From Dillenia suffruticosa (taxonomy: Eukaryota; Streptophyta; Magnoliopsida; Dilleniales; Dilleniaceae): a DNA stretch of 64,000 bases. The notes under the pieces were generated by a model. It was not told the origin of the DNA. It worked only from the letters and a program-made list of their open reading frames with translations, and did no database searches. This document shows, piece after piece, positions 12,340-24,509 of this stretch (its first letter is position 1; each line of letters opens with the position of its first letter). The stretch covers positions 14,893,701-14,957,700 of the forward strand of contig JAVTVX010000004.1 of assembly GCA_033439265.1 (NCBI GenBank), in the 5' to 3' direction. A program made the position numbers and the translations under genes.

Positions 12340-12428
12340 GTTAGTAGTTCAAAATCATGATATTCAGTAATTTAATTCACTTTATGTTATTAGATTCATA
12401 TTCAATTAATTATATTATACTTATATAG
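12340..12428 (+). other. Retained GT-AG intron in the TNP2 remnant
   Basis: A segment starting GTTAG and ending TATATAG separates ...FIER from YLYEMKSYVRN. Removal restores the family's usual continuous ERYLY...VRNK motif, which supports a real ancestral intron in this plain DNA transposon gene. Confidence 0.75.
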
Positions 12429-12734
12429 GTATCTATATGAAATGAAATCATATGTGAGGAATAAAAGTCATCCCGAAAGTTCAATTGTAGAAGGTTATCT
12501 TGCTAATGAGTGTTTGACCTTTTGTTCAAGATATCTTCATGGTGTTGAGACTCTATTTAATAGAGTAGAAAGGAATTTTGAAGGAATGGATAAAGGCAAA
12601 AATTCATTATCATTTTTTAAACAACATGGTCGCCCTACAATAAAGGCAGCATCACATGAGCTTACTAAAGAAGAATAGAAGCAAGCTCATCTATATGTAT
12701 TGAAAAATTGTGATGAAATTTCTTCATTTATAGA

Positions 12735-12821
12735 GTAAGTTCAAAATAGTTTTATGAAAAGTTAATAAGAAATTAATTTGATGATTTGGTTTTAATATTG
12801 TCATTTTCATTGTTATTATAG
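12735..12821 (+). other. Second GT-AG intron in the TNP2 remnant
   Basis: Starts with the perfect donor GTAAGT and ends TTATTATAG. The flanks read ...ISSFIE and NHKRLL in one frame. Confidence 0.7.
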
Positions 12822-13908
12822 GAATCACAAGCGGCTCTTAAGTGAACGTTTGGACTTAAATGAGAGGAACTTGGACAACATGCATAACAAGGAGTTTCCA
12901 AAATGATTTGAGAAAGAATTAATTAAATTAATCATAATCTTAATGTTAGGTTAGTTTAAATTATATTAGGTTAGTTTAAATTATATTAAAACTATTTTGA
13001 TCTCAATATTTATATATAGCTTACTCAATTATATAAGCAACACAGTGAGCAAGTTAATGAAGAAATTCTTTCACTTGCTCGTGGTCCAGAGATGATTGTA
13101 ACATGTTATAAAGGTTATAATGTCAATGGTTATAGATTTCACACTAAGGATCGGAGAGAGAACTAAAGACTCAAAGTAATGGAGTTTTTGTTATTGGAGA
13201 GACAAATAGTTCTGTAGGTACAAGAAATAATTGTCCCATAGTTGACAATGTGGAATACTATGGTACATTATTAGATATTATTGAGTTACATTATATTGGA
13301 GAAAATCATTTGGTTTTATTTAAATGTGATTTGAGAGACGTCCATAATAAAGGCAGATGAATAAAAGTTGATGACTATTGGTTTCCTTGTGTAAATTTCA
13401 TAAGGTCTTTATGGACTAATGAGCCTTTTGTGCTTGTTGCTCAAGCACAGCAGGTTTTTTAATGTGAAAGACATGTTAGATTCTAGTTGGTTTGTGGTTA
13501 ATAAAACTCAACCTAGAAACATCTATGAGATTTCTTGTGTGGATGTTAGTATTAATGATGATGAGTCATACTAACAAAATGAATTATGTATTGGTGGATC
13601 CTCAAGAGGACTTTCAAATGTTGGTGATGACATTAATTGACAAAGGATTGATGTTGAAGATGAAGTAATGGAGAATCAGAATTCTTCCATTAAAAGGCGT
13701 ACGAATGAAAAAAAAGGGGGGAAAAGAAAGAAGAAGAGAGTGTTAAGTAAATTTTTAATTAATAATGATGTTATTGATGATATAAGGTATGATATAATTT
13801 ATTCATTATTTTATTTTTTTCAAATAATATGTATTACAAAATATTTAAATTTATTGACTTGCTAATATCTTATTATTGGGTTATATATGTAGTTAATCTA
13901 TATTTGAG

Positions 13909-14220
13909 ATGGATTCTCAGCAATCAAGTGAACCGCATTACTGAAACATCACCCAGACCACCTAGTAGTGCAGATTCTTGATATCAATTATAATGCTTAG
14001 ACTTAGTCATTTTTTGTATTTATAATCTTTAACACTTTTATAGATTTAAATTCGACTTCTGAAAGGAAAAGAACTAGAGGAAAAACAAAAAATCTTTGAC
14101 TTTGTGGATTGAGTCAAAAGCTAAAATTAGAGTTCAATAGTCAAAATCAACCAACAGGCGTGAATGCAAATAAGTTGACCAGTAAAATAGGTGTCATAGT
14201 TCGATCATCTGGTGATACTT
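13909..14220 (+). pseudogene. Transposase_24 (TNPA-like) gene fragment
   Basis: From the ATG at 13909 a short acidic/serine-rich start is seen. From about 14040 the reading KRTRGKTKN...KLEFNSQNQPTGVNANKLTSKIGVIVRSS resembles the N-terminal part of plant Ptta/En/Spm family proteins. In that family the motif runs: a basic RGxT block, a ...EFN..GQP.G.N segment, then a ...IG.I.R segment. It is cut at 14220 by the LTR of chromovirus A, and in-frame stops are present. I did not find the rest of the gene beyond 24510. In En/Spm such proteins bind the subterminal repeats. Confidence 0.6.
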
Positions 14221-14359
14221 TGTAACGCCGACTCTGTGATGCCGTATTTTTGTAAGAGAAATTTTATTTATTTATATTGATTTTTGATTTTGGAGTATTT
14301 AAATGAAATTTTTTGGTATATTTAAAATTATTGTCGTATCCAAGAAAAAATGGGTAAAA

Positions 14360-14402
<43 letters not shown>

Positions 14403-17358
14403 ATGATAAACGAAAAAGAAAAAGAAAAAGAAAAAGAAAAAGAAAAGAAAAGAAAAGAAAAGGAAAAAGAAAAAAAGAAAAAGAAAAAAAAAACCCAAAT
14501 TGGATTAGGGCAAAAAAAGCCCTAATCTCTTCTTCTCTCTCTCTCTCTCTCTCTCTTACTCTCTCTCTCACTCCGTCTCTTCCTCTCCCGCAGCCGCTCC
14601 ATTTCTGCCATCGCTGTCGGCCACCGCCTCGCCTTCCTCCCGCGATCGCCGCCGCTGCAACGCCTTCCCGCGAGCGTAGCTCCTCCACCACAGCGCGATC
14701 CTTCCCGCGCGAGCCCAGCGTGCGATCTCCCGCGAGTAGCGCCTTCCTTCTCTGCATAGCGTGCGACCTACTGCGCGAGCCTAGCGTGCGATCTCCCACG
14801 AGCTGAGTGATCCCTGCACGAGAGCGAGAGCACCCCTGCACGAGCGCGAGAGCGACGCGCTCCAGCGCGCAACCCACTCCTCGAGTCCAGCAGGAGCGTG
14901 CCCGCCTTACAACGCGCGATCCTCTGGCGAGCGCGTGCCTCAGCTCGCGAGCACACGCCTCAGCCCGCGAGCGCGTGACTGTAGACCTCCCGCGAGCCCT
15001 AGCCCACGAGCGCATCAGCCCACAAGCGCTCCAGCCCACGAGCACTCCATCCCTCGAGCGCTCTCGCTCGCGAGTGCGAGCCCTAGCCCGTGAGCGCCCG
15101 CCATGCCGCGAAGCCTATTGTTGACTCGTGAAGCCCACTGTTGACCTGCGAGCCCACTGCAGCCCGCGAAGCCCACTACGGCCAGCAAGCCGGGTTGCAA
15201 GCCTGTGAGCCTACCAGCCCGCCAGCCCGTGAGCCCGCCAGTCCGTGAGCCCACCAGCCCGCCGGTCCGTGAGCCCACGACCAGCTGTTTCCTTCGAGAG
15301 CTCACCTGCATCTTCTTTACAGCAGGTAACGACTATAATTGGATGTAATTCTAGGGTTTGGCATTTAGAAATTTAATTAATTGCTAACTTCGTTTCAAAT
15401 TTGAAAATATTATAGGTTTTAGATCAGTTCGACGGGTGAACGAAAGCTACGTCTGAGATCCGAGAAACCCTAGGTGAGAGAAATGTAATTATTTTAATAT
15501 TTGAATTAAGTTTGTCGAAATTATGTGGGATTTAGAATCGAAAACTATATAATGTTAAATTCGAGAAAAATTAGAGAAAATGAAAAATATTGGAAAAATT
15601 GATCATTAGTGAGCCAAATAATTCGAAAGTGATGAAACGAGAATTTAAAAGGGGGATTGTATCAATTATAGTTGTATTAAATTTGAAAGAAAAATTGAAA
15701 ATCCCATATTAGACCTTTATTGATATTAAATTGTGATAATTGATTAGGTTTGTTTTTTGGAGACTCTAGGAGTCAATTGGATTGAATTGAAAAATAGGGA
15801 GTGATTACCCTCCCTAGAAAAGTGAGTGAGACTCTAATCTCTTGCATGAAATAGTGAAACGTGTTTTCTGCCATGTTTTCGATAAAACATACTTTTGATA
15901 TGCATTGACTTGACGTATGATATTAAAAATCTGTTTTGTGATTATTGGAGTATCTTAAATTATGTTTACGATAACTATGCATCCATGGTTTGACATGAAA
16001 CAAAAATTGTGTCATTACTTGAAAATTGATAAATTTCTTTTTATGGTTGCATTGGTATGTAGTTTTGAAATGATTTGATGAAATGTATTGGTACGCGAAT
16101 TTCAAATACTTTGATAAACTATGTGGGTTGGATGCCCACTAGTTATGCATGATATGATTCTTTCTTGTGGGACATTGTACCCTTGTGATACTATGATGAT
16201 GACATTGATGATTCCATAGTTACGAAGGGCATTTGTAGAGGCACGGGTTGTCCGGATACGCTTCTACAGGAGGTATCTACAAACGTCATTGATTCTAATG
16301 GCTATAGGCACGGTTGGTTAAACCCACGATGGGGGAGGACGAGTGTGACGCCACCGTCTAGCACCGGGTGGGGTCCTATACATGATGATGAGGTAGTCCC
16401 AGCAAACTCATGACCAACGTCGAGGTAGAGAGCGATTTTAAAGTCTATGCATAATAAAACCCCCGATGCACCTGTCCTTGGTCTTGGTTGACCTTTGCCA
16501 GGATTATCTTTGGTTTACTCTACTATTATTTGATTTTTAAATAGATACATACATGCTTGTTATCGTGTGATTAATTTAAATGATTTCAAATTTGCTAAAC
16601 ATATCATGTTGTGCTGCAAAATGTAAATTTTTATTTCAAATGATGTTATTTGACACTCCAATGGTTCACCCACACTATTTATACTTGATATTATTCCCCT
16701 CACTCACTGAGTATCTTCCCATGAAACTCATCCCTCTATTTTCCTTTCTCAGACAGGATTTTTGTGATAGAGTAACTTTTCAGGCTTTAGAGGGTTTGAC
16801 AGCATACCCTGAGATTTGGTATTTACGACGGTGAGGTTTAAGTTAAATTGAAATACGAATTTCGTACTTTGTTTCGACCCTGCGCGGTCTTAATATTAAG
16901 ATCCGTAGTTGGCCGTGTATATTATGGGATGATTGTATAACTTATGGTCAGTTGTGTGCATAACTCTCGTTTTGGTTCATTTTACTTGTATTGAGGCATC
17001 TGTAAGCGTTTAAACTTTCTACTTGGGAAAATTTATTATACATTTGTATAAACTTTAGACCCACTCGGTGTGGCAGCTGCTCATGCTCTAGTGGGCATGA
17101 CAATAGAGGTCTATGGCTAGGATTGTTAGAAATTTATATAGCCTGGCATTGTTCTGGATATCTGTTGTGATTGGTAGGCTGTTGTGAGGCCGGGATGACA
17201 ATTTTATTTTATTTAAAGGTTAATTTTAAATTATACAGGTTTCTTTGTACATGAAAAACCTTCGATTTATGGGGAGTTTCTGTCCGATTTTCTATAAAAA
17301 TACAGCTGGCATTCAAGGCAACGGGCGGCTACTCACGACCCCGGTACGGGACGTGACA
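14221..17358 (+). repeat. 5' LTR of chromovirus A
   Basis: Begins TGTAACGCCG and ends CGTGACA just before the primer binding site. In order: an AT-rich start with a (TA)n run near 14365-14398, GA- and CT-rich simple repeats (14410-14580), a GC-rich CGAGC array (about 14580-15300), then about 2 kb of mixed sequence shared with the 3' LTR and with the solo LTR at 8130-9668. The long apparent reading frames over 14299-15124 on both strands are by-products of the GC-rich array. Confidence 0.9.
14800..15290. repeat. GC-rich degenerate short-repeat array in the chromovirus A 5' LTR
   Basis: Dozens of 8-13-bp units built on cgagcgcg/cccgcgagc/agcccgtgagc. It contrasts sharply with the AT-rich surroundings and recurs at 22720-23125 and, inverted, at about 51855-52130 and 58515-58870. 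Confidence 0.85.
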
Positions 17359-17365
17359 ATTCTAT

Positions 17366-17377
17366 TGGTATCAGAGC
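17366..17377 (+). other. Primer binding site of chromovirus A
   Basis: TGGTATCAGAGC, complementary to the 3' end of initiator methionine tRNA, lies seven bases after the LTR end at 17358. Confidence 0.9.
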
Positions 17378-17656
17378 GTCTAGGTTAGAGAAAAGATAGT
17401 AGTAAAAGTCTTCTCAACTATATGAAAAGTTCTCAATGCATTAGAGAGTTTCATACAGTCATTTAAAGTCTCATACTTTGCCATAGGCATATAAGTTTAT
17501 ATATTTTATGGAGTTGGATACATAACGCATCTAACTCGTTATTTCGAATTCAAATGCTTTGAATTGTAGTTCATTTTTTTAGGGGGTTAGTTACGGAGCA
17601 ACTAACCCTAATTCTTGATTTCTATCTAATAAAAAATATATTCTTTTCGCAGAATT

Positions 17657-19070
17657 ATGCTACCTAGACGTGGTAGAAGAGGTGCTAGATTCGCATTACT
17701 TGAGGGTCTTTCAGTACTTGATACACCTAGGGTACTCGAGGCGCCATGAGTACCAGAGGATGCTTCCTCTACTCGAGCACGCTCACCAGCGCCACCCTCA
17801 GCACCTCCACCGACTGTTACAGCCGAGATTCCTCCACCACCACTCGATGCCTTGAGGTAGTGGCAGGAGTGGTACAATAGATATGGGGCGCAGATGCCAC
17901 CACCTCCACTACAGACTCCAGCGACTGCACGTACGGCTGTACCTGCTCCTACGGCATCGGTTCCTCCTTCGGTGGTCGGTCCTTTTGTTTCTACTCTGAC
18001 CGATGAGACGTCGGCTACTTTGAGGCGCATCCACGAGCTCACGCAGTTGGTGAAAGAGTCTCGGCAGCTTGGATGTATAGACTTTTTAGGATCCAGTGAT
18101 GTTGTAGCGGCGAAACACTGGATTAATAGGATTCGTAGGATCCTTATAGATTTGGGGTTGTCAGAGAAGCTTAGATTGAGAGCTGCTAAGAGACTCCTCG
18201 ACGGAGATGCCCTCTCGTGGTGGGAGGCTATCCGTGACAGTACTATACAGACCCTGCGGTGGGAGGACTTTCTACGAGAGTTTGATCGCAGGTACTTTAC
18301 CCCGTTCCAGCAGGACTGGATGAGGACGGAGTTCCTGCACTTACGCCAGGGGACGAGGTCAGTTTCAAAGTACGAGGCTGAGCTTAGACGACTAGCGGCC
18401 TTTGTCCCCCACATGGCTACACCGGTTCAGATGAGGTTCAAATTTGAAGATGGCCTCCAATTGAGTATAATGAAGTATATGACGATGACTCCCTCTTTTA
18501 CACTATTAGAGGTGATTGATTCAGCGTATCGGGTGGAAGAGATCGTCCCAGCGGAGGCTAGACAGAAGGAGAGTCACCAGAAGAGGAAGACTGGGTCACA
18601 GGGTGGACAGTCTTCGAAGAGGGGTAGAGGTTCTAGATATCCCGGGGGTTCTTCTAACTTCAGACCAGTAGGACCGGGACAGGGATCTCGACCACAGGGT
18701 TTTGGGGTATCAGCCACTAGTATCTCTACATAGTCTACTATACAGAGACAACCCTTCTGCCGTAGATGTAGCAGCCACCATGCCTTTGGGGCATGTAGAG
18801 TACCAGTTACTTGCTTCCAGTGTGGGAAACAAGGTCACGTTAGGAGTGTCTGCCCCGATTTAGGTCGAGGAGGATCGACTTTGCAGAGTCATACTGGTAC
18901 GTCTGGCACAGGCCTGCAGGGGACACCTGCGCACTCAACTCTTACTGCTCCCCGGACTGCAGCCGGGAGTAATATAGTACCAGGATCATCGCGACAGTAG
19001 CCTAGGGCCCAGGCTCATGTGTTTGCTATGACGCAGGAGGACGCACAAGCAAACCCTGATATTATTATGG
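17657..19070 (+). pseudogene. gag region of chromovirus A
   Basis: The start codon at 17657 opens a basic MLPRRGRRG leader. A proline-rich part follows, then the retrotransposon gag domain: RRIHELTQLVKESRQLG, AAKHWINRIRRIL, LLDGDALSWWEAI and REFDRRYFTPFQQDW, at about 18010-18330. A CCHC zinc knuckle (CFQCGKQGHVRSVC) lies near 18815-18855. This is the nucleocapsid/capsid polyprotein of a Ty3 element. It is broken in a few places. Confidence 0.88.
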
Positions 19071-19261
19071 GTAATCCTCTCGTAGACCTCTCAGTATAGT
19101 ACTTTTGTTGTATTTTCTGTATGACCTTTTTGTATATCATGATGTTGATATACAGTTTTGACTAGTTAAAATTTTAGAAGCTTAACTAGTTTGATATATA
19201 TATATATTCGTTTACTTTTTCTTCGCATTTTAAATTCTGTTGATCTTTTTTTTACTTTTAG
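19071..19261 (+). other. Intron-like spacer between gag and protease, chromovirus A
   Basis: An AT-rich 191-bp segment starts GTAATCC, ends in a pyrimidine-rich tttttttacttttag, and separates the knuckle-bearing part from the protease. Copy B has an equally placed segment with the same kind of ends. Splicing in gag-pol is known for some plant Ty3 elements (Ogre/Tat); for this family it is my inference. Confidence 0.55.
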
Positions 19262-22200
19262 GTACCCTGCAAATATTTGGTATCGACGCCCGTATTCTTA
19301 TAGATACCGGGTCAAAATTTTCATATGTGAGCGACAAGTTCGTTCGCCATTCTGATAGACCTCTCTCGCCACTTGATGAGAAGATTATGGTAGTCACTCC
19401 TCTTGACAAGCATATCATTCGAGATACAGTCTATAGGGGCTGTGAGGTCAGTATTGGGGAGACAGTATTAGAGGCAGATCTGATTCCTCTCCCTATCACG
19501 GATTTCGATGCCATCCTAGGGATGGATTGGCTGAGTTTACACTGGGCTTCCGTGGATTGTTTCACGAAAGAGGTTGAGTTTCGGAGGTCTAGGCAGCCAC
19601 CATTAGTTTCCCGGGGCGAGAGACGAGTATTGCCCCGCTATATTATCTCTGTTATAAAGGCCAGACACTAGGTACGTCGTGGCAGTATGGCTTATTTGGC
19701 TTATGTTGTCGACACCACCGTTGAGGGACCGAGACTTGAAGATGTCCCTGTGGTGCAGGAGTTTCCAGATGTGTTCCCCGAGAGCTTCTCGGATTACCAC
19801 CAGTTCGGGAGTTCGATTTCGAGATTGATCTAGTACTGGTTACCAATTCTATTTCTATTCCGCCATACAGAATGACGCCTACTGAACTGAGAGAGCTTAA
19901 GATTCAGTTGTATGAACTTCTGGATAAGGGGTTTATTCACCCGGTACTTCACCCTAGGGTGCTCTGGTACTGTTTGTAAAGAAAAAGGATGGAACATTTC
20001 AGCTTTATGTGGACTACAGGTAGTTAAATAAAGCTACCATCAAAAACCGATATCCCCTGCCACGTATCGATGACTTGTTTGATCAACTGCAGGGAGCTAG
20101 GGTTTTTCTAAGATTGATCTCCGTTTGATCTCCGTTCGGGTTATCATCAGTTGAGAATTCAGGTCGAAAATATGCCCAAGACAGCTTTTTGCACCCGATA
20201 CGGCCATTACGAGTTTCTAGTCATGCCGTTTCGGCTGACTAATGCACCAGCTGCTTTTATGGATCTGATGAACCGAGTTTTTCATGACTACCTGGATCGG
20301 TTCATCATCGTATTCATCGATGACATCTTAATATATTTACGGAGTGATGAAGATCATGTTAAACACCTTCGGGTGGTATTGCAGATACTCCGTGAGAAGT
20401 AGCTATATGCCAAATTCTCAAAATGTGAGTTTTGGCTGAGACAAATTGGATTCTTAGGGCACATTGTTTCCGCGGAGGGTATTTATGTTGATCCGCGGAA
20501 GGTTGAGGCTATAGTGAAGTGGGAGCAACCACAAATAGTTATCGAGATTCGTAATTTTCTCGGTTTGGTCGGGTATTATCACAAATTTGTAGAGAGATTC
20601 TCCCGAATAACTGCTCCGTTATCTAGATTAACCCAGAAGGGGGTCAAGTTTGTTTGGGATGACCGTTGTGAGACGAGCTTTCAGGAGCTCAAACAACGGT
20701 TGACATCCACTCCTATTTTAGCCCTTCCCACTAGCAGTCGTGAATATATAGTTTATAGTAATGCTAGCCGACAGGAATTGGGTTGTGTTCTGATGTAGGA
20801 TGGTCAGGTTATTGCATATGTTTTGCGACTGCTGAAGAAACACGAGATTAACTACCCAACACATGATTTAAAGTTGACAGCCATAGTTTTCGCGTTGAAG
20901 ATATGGCGACATTACCTATATGGGGTGACTTGTAGGGTATTCACGGATCACCAAAGTTTAAAGTATTTGTTCACCCAACGGGAGTTAAACCTCAGATAGA
21001 GGAGATGGTTGGAGTTATTGAAAGACTATAACCTTATTATTGACTATTATTCAGGCAAGACGAATGTTGTAGAGATGCCTTGAGTCAGAAGTCAGCATCA
21101 TTCTCATAGTCGATAGAGAAAGCCTACCTTTCTTGTTTAGTGGGACTCCAAGATTTGGGAGTCAGTTTGACTAGTGATGATCAGGGAGGCTTACTAGCCA
21201 GATTTGAGGTCAGGCCGACTTTGTTTGACTGTATCAGGGAGCTCCAGAGTACGGATGAGGAGTTTCAGGGTATTGCAGATAGAGTCTGCAGAGTTGAGGG
21301 CAGAGACTTTAGATTCCGTGATGATGGACTCGTGGTATTCAGAGACAGAGTGTGTATCCCAGCCGATAGTGATCTTCGGCGTGCTATCCTTGAGGAAGTA
21401 CATTCTTCTGCATATGCTATGAATCCCGAGGGTACGAAGATGTACCGGACCATTAGAGGTAGCTATTGGTGGTCAGGCATGAAAAGGGATATAGCAGAGT
21501 TTGTAGCACGATACTTGGTGTGCCAGCAGGTGAGGCCGAGCATCAGCGTCCAGCGGGCACACTGCAGCCTCTTCCTATTCCTAAGTGGAAATGAGAGTAT
21601 ATTACTATGGACTTCGTGATGGGGTTGTCGCGGACTTCTACACGGCATGATGTGATTTGGGTGATTGTCGATCGACTCACCAAATCTATACATTTTATCT
21701 CTATCCGTTGTGACTATTCTTTAGAGGTGTTGGCACGTCTCTACATTGATACCATAGTTCGGCTTCACGAGGTGCCCGTGTTGATTGTTTCAGATAGAGA
21801 CCTCAGGTTCACATCTAGGTTTTGGCCCAAGTTGCAGGAGGTATTGGGTACTAGATTGAATTTCAGTACGACATATCATCCTCAGACAGACGGCCAGTTT
21901 GAGAGGACGATTCAGACGCTCAAGGATATGCTTCGGGCATGTGTCATTGATTTTCATGGTAGTTGGGATCGGCACCTTCCACTGGTCGAGTTCGCATATA
22001 ATAACAGTTATCAGGCCAGTATAGGGATACCTCCGTATGAGGCACTGCATGACAGGAAGTGCCGCACCCCGATATGCTAGGATGAGGTCGGAGAGCGATG
22101 CCTCAGCAACATTGAGTTGATTGAGCAAACAAAGGATAAAGTTAAGGTCATTCGTGAGCGGATGAAAGCCGCTCAGAACAGACAGAAAACGTATGTTGCT

Positions 22201-22650
22201 CGTAGGCGACGACCTCTTAAGTTTGCTACAGGAGATATGGTTTTCTTGAGGATATCTCCTTAGAAAGGAGTTATACGGTTCAGGCAGTGGGGTAAGCTGA
22301 GCTTCAGATATATTGGGCCCTTTCGTATCCTTGAGAGGGTCGGGAGTGTGGCATATAGATTGGAGCTGCCAGATGAACTATCCCGTATTCACGACGTATT
22401 CCATGTCTTAGTATTAAGGAAGTACTTGGCCGATCCTTCTCATGTACTTGAGCCTCCACCTGTTGAGTTACGAGAGGACCTTAGTCTTCCAGTTCAGCCC
22501 ATGACTATTCTAGATCGACAGGTTAGAAAGTTGTGGAACAAGGAAGTCACATTGGTTAGAGTTTTGTGGAGGAGTGATCAGGTCGAGGAGGAAACCTGGG
22601 AGCCCGAGGAGACTATGAGGAGACAGTACCCCCATTTATTTGTTGTTTAG
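19262..22650 (+). pseudogene. pol region of chromovirus A (PR-RT-RH-IN-chromodomain)
   Basis: Parts in order. Aspartic protease with RILIDTGSKFSYV and FDAILGMDWL (about 19275-19670). Reverse transcriptase with ...[18 protein letters not shown] and the catalytic FIDDIL (about 19860-20400). The connection with [13 protein letters not shown] (about 20545). RNase H (about 20700-21090). Integrase with zinc-binding and catalytic parts (about 21370-22080, [20 protein letters not shown]). A C-terminal part ends with a chromodomain-like WRSDQVEEETWEPEETMRR (about 22570-22625). The order PR-RT-RH-IN and the chromodomain place it with Ty3 chromoviruses, Tekay/Del type. Several breaks are present. Confidence 0.9.
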
Positions 22651-22682
22651 TTCTCTTTTAGTTTCAAGAATGAAACTTGATT

Positions 22683-22698
22683 TTAGGGGGTTAGAAAA
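22683..22698 (+). other. Polypurine tract of chromovirus A
   Basis: A purine-rich tract (taggggggttagaaaa type) directly abuts the TGTAAC start of the 3' LTR. Confidence 0.7.
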
Positions 22699-24509
22699 TG
22701 TAACGTTGACCCAGTACGAGCGCGAACGCGCTCCAGCATGCAACCCACTGCGCGAGCCCAACGCGATACCCCTGTGCGAGCGCACCCGCCTCACAGCGCG
22801 TGATCCTCTCGCAAGTGCGCGCCTCAGCCCGTGAGCACGCGACTATAGACCTCCAGCGAGCCCTAGCCCGTGAGCGCTTTATCCTATGAGCGCTCCAGCT
22901 CGCGAGCGTGAGCCTTAGCCCGTGAGCGCTCGCCAGGCCGCGAAACCCGCTGTTGACCCACAAAGCCCACTGCTGACCCGCGAGCCCATCGTGGCCCGCG
23001 AAACTTACTACGGCCAACAAGCCAGGCTGTGAGCCCGCGAGCCCACCAGCCCGCCCGCCCATGAGCCCACAAGCCTGTCGGCCCGTGAGCCCGCGACGGC
23101 CCACGAGCCCGCGACCAGCTGTTCCCTTCGAGAGCTCACCTGCATCTTCTTTACTGTAGGAAATGACTATAATTGGATGTAATTCTAGGGTTTGGCATTT
23201 AGAAATTTAATTAGTTGCTAGTTTCGTTTCAAATTTGGAAATATTATAGGTTTTAGACTAATTCGACGGGCGAACGAAAGCTAGGTCTGAGTCCGAGAAA
23301 CCCTAGGTGAGAAAAATGCAATTACTTCAATATTTGAATTAAGTTTGTCAAATTTATGTGGGATTTAGAATCGAAAACTATATAATATTAAATTTGAGGA
23401 AAATTAGAGAAAATGAGAAATATTGAAAAAATTGATCATTGGTGAGCCAAATGATTCGAAAGTGATGAAACGGGAACTAAAAAGGGGATTGTGTCAATTA
23501 CAATTGTATTAAATTTGAAAGAAAAATTGAAAATCCCATATTAGACCTTTATTTGATATTAAATTGTGATAATTGATTAGGTTTGTCTTTTGGAGACTCT
23601 AGAAGTCAATTGGATTGAATTGAAAAATAGGGAGTGATCACCCTCCCTAAAAAAGTGAGTGGAACTCTAATCTCTTGCATGAAATAGTAAAACGTGTTTT
23701 CTACCGTATTTTCGATAAAACATGCTTTTGATATGCATTGACTTGACATATGATATTAAAAATCTGTTTTGTGATTATTGTAGTATTTTAAATTATGTTT
23801 ACGATGACTATGCATTCATGCTTTAACATGAAACAAAAATTGTGCCATTACTTAAAAATTGATAAATTCCTTTTTACGGTTGCATTGGTATGCACTTTTG
23901 AAATGATTTGATAAAATGTATTGGCACGCGGATTTCAAATGCTTTGATAAACTATGTGGGTTGGATATCCACTAGTTATGCATGATATGATTATTTCTTG
24001 TGGGACGTTGTGCCCTTGTGATACTATGATGATGACACTGATGATTCCGTAGCTACGAAGGGCGTTTGTAGAGGCACAGGTTGCCCGGATACACTTCTGC
24101 AGGAGGTATCCACAAACGTTATTGATTATAATGGCTATAGGCGCGGCCGATTAAACTCACGATGGGGGAGGATGAGTGTGACGCCACCGTTTAGCACCGG
24201 GCGGGGTCCTGTACACGATGATTAGTTAGCCACAGCAAACTCATAGCCAACGTTAGGGTAGAGAGTGATTTTGAAAGTCTATGCATAATAAAACCCTTAA
24301 TGTGCCTATCCTTGGTCATAGTTGACCTTTGTCAGGATTATCTTTGGCTTACTCTACTATTATTTGATTTTTAAATAGTGCATACATACTTGTTATCGTG
24401 TGATTGATTTAAATGATTTCAAATTGCTAAATATATCATGTTGTGCTGCGAAATGTAAATTTTTGTTTCAAATGATAATATTTGACATTTCAATAGTTCA
24501 CCCACACTG
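22699..24509 (+). repeat. 3' LTR of chromovirus A (partial)
   Basis: Starts TGTAACGTTGACC and follows the 5' LTR through the GC-rich array, the AT-rich middle and the cacccacact segment. Similarity stops at about 24509 and unrelated sequence begins. It is shorter than the 5' LTR. Confidence 0.87.

Larger units (their letters stand above)
10106..13790 (+). pseudogene. TNP2-type CACTA transposase, decayed
   Basis: The start MDKNWMKTHQLSDEYMNGVE and the stretch to 10381 match the transposase-associated N-terminal domain (Transpos_assoc), including the IRYPYMKC and YHLVANGM segments. The Tnp2 core follows: LKELWNIRVETYDASKKQNF and FGWSTQGRWACPSC (11262-11520), then DMMHIEKNFLESVLGTLFNI (from about 11735). 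A DUF4218-like part (12092-12678) contains LTLCKLERVFPPSFFDIMVHL and EGYLANECLTFCSRYLHGVE. A DUF4216-like part (about 13040-13450) contains LARGPEMIV, VNGYRFHTKDR and DDYWFPCVNF. The frame is broken by stops (for example before 11135, at 11522 and at 12675) and by small frame changes, so no single long product is possible. Two canonical introns can still be read. The protein would cut and rejoin element ends in the nucleus. Confidence 0.9.
10106..14220 (+). mobile_element. Coding remnant of an autonomous-type CACTA (En/Spm) element
   Basis: Two gene remnants in the order known from CACTA elements, a TNP2-type transposase followed by a Transposase_24 (TNPA-like) gene. Neither terminal inverted repeat is visible: the left flank is a solo LTR and the right side is cut by chromovirus A at 14221. 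The element is dead, with many in-frame stops and frame changes in both genes, but intron positions are still readable. Confidence 0.85.
14221..24509 (+). mobile_element. Chromovirus copy A (Ty3, Tekay/Del-like), broken
   Basis: LTR retrotransposon fossil with a 5' LTR at 14221-17358, a primer binding site, gag, an intron-like spacer, protease, reverse transcriptase, RNase H, integrase and a chromodomain-like end. A polypurine tract and a 3' LTR starting at 22699 follow. The 3' LTR matches the 5' LTR until about 24509, where similarity ends abruptly, so no right target duplication is available. The coding part has roughly ten breaks, so it is not functional. LTR similarity of about nine in ten bases by eye suggests a moderate age, on the order of a few million years at usual plant rates. 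The closest relative in the window is copy B at 49463-59504. Confidence 0.93.

Noticed and set aside
14299-15311. Long open frames (up to 248 codons) on both strands in the chromovirus A LTR
   Set aside because: They run through the GC-rich CGAGC array, have Arg/Ala/Ser-rich low-complexity translations and appear on both strands at once.
17626-18414. 262-codon minus-strand open frame over the gag region
   Set aside because: Shadow of the gag coding strand of chromovirus A.
22640-23104. Open frames on both strands at the start of the chromovirus A 3' LTR
   Set aside because: Low-complexity readings of the GC-rich array.
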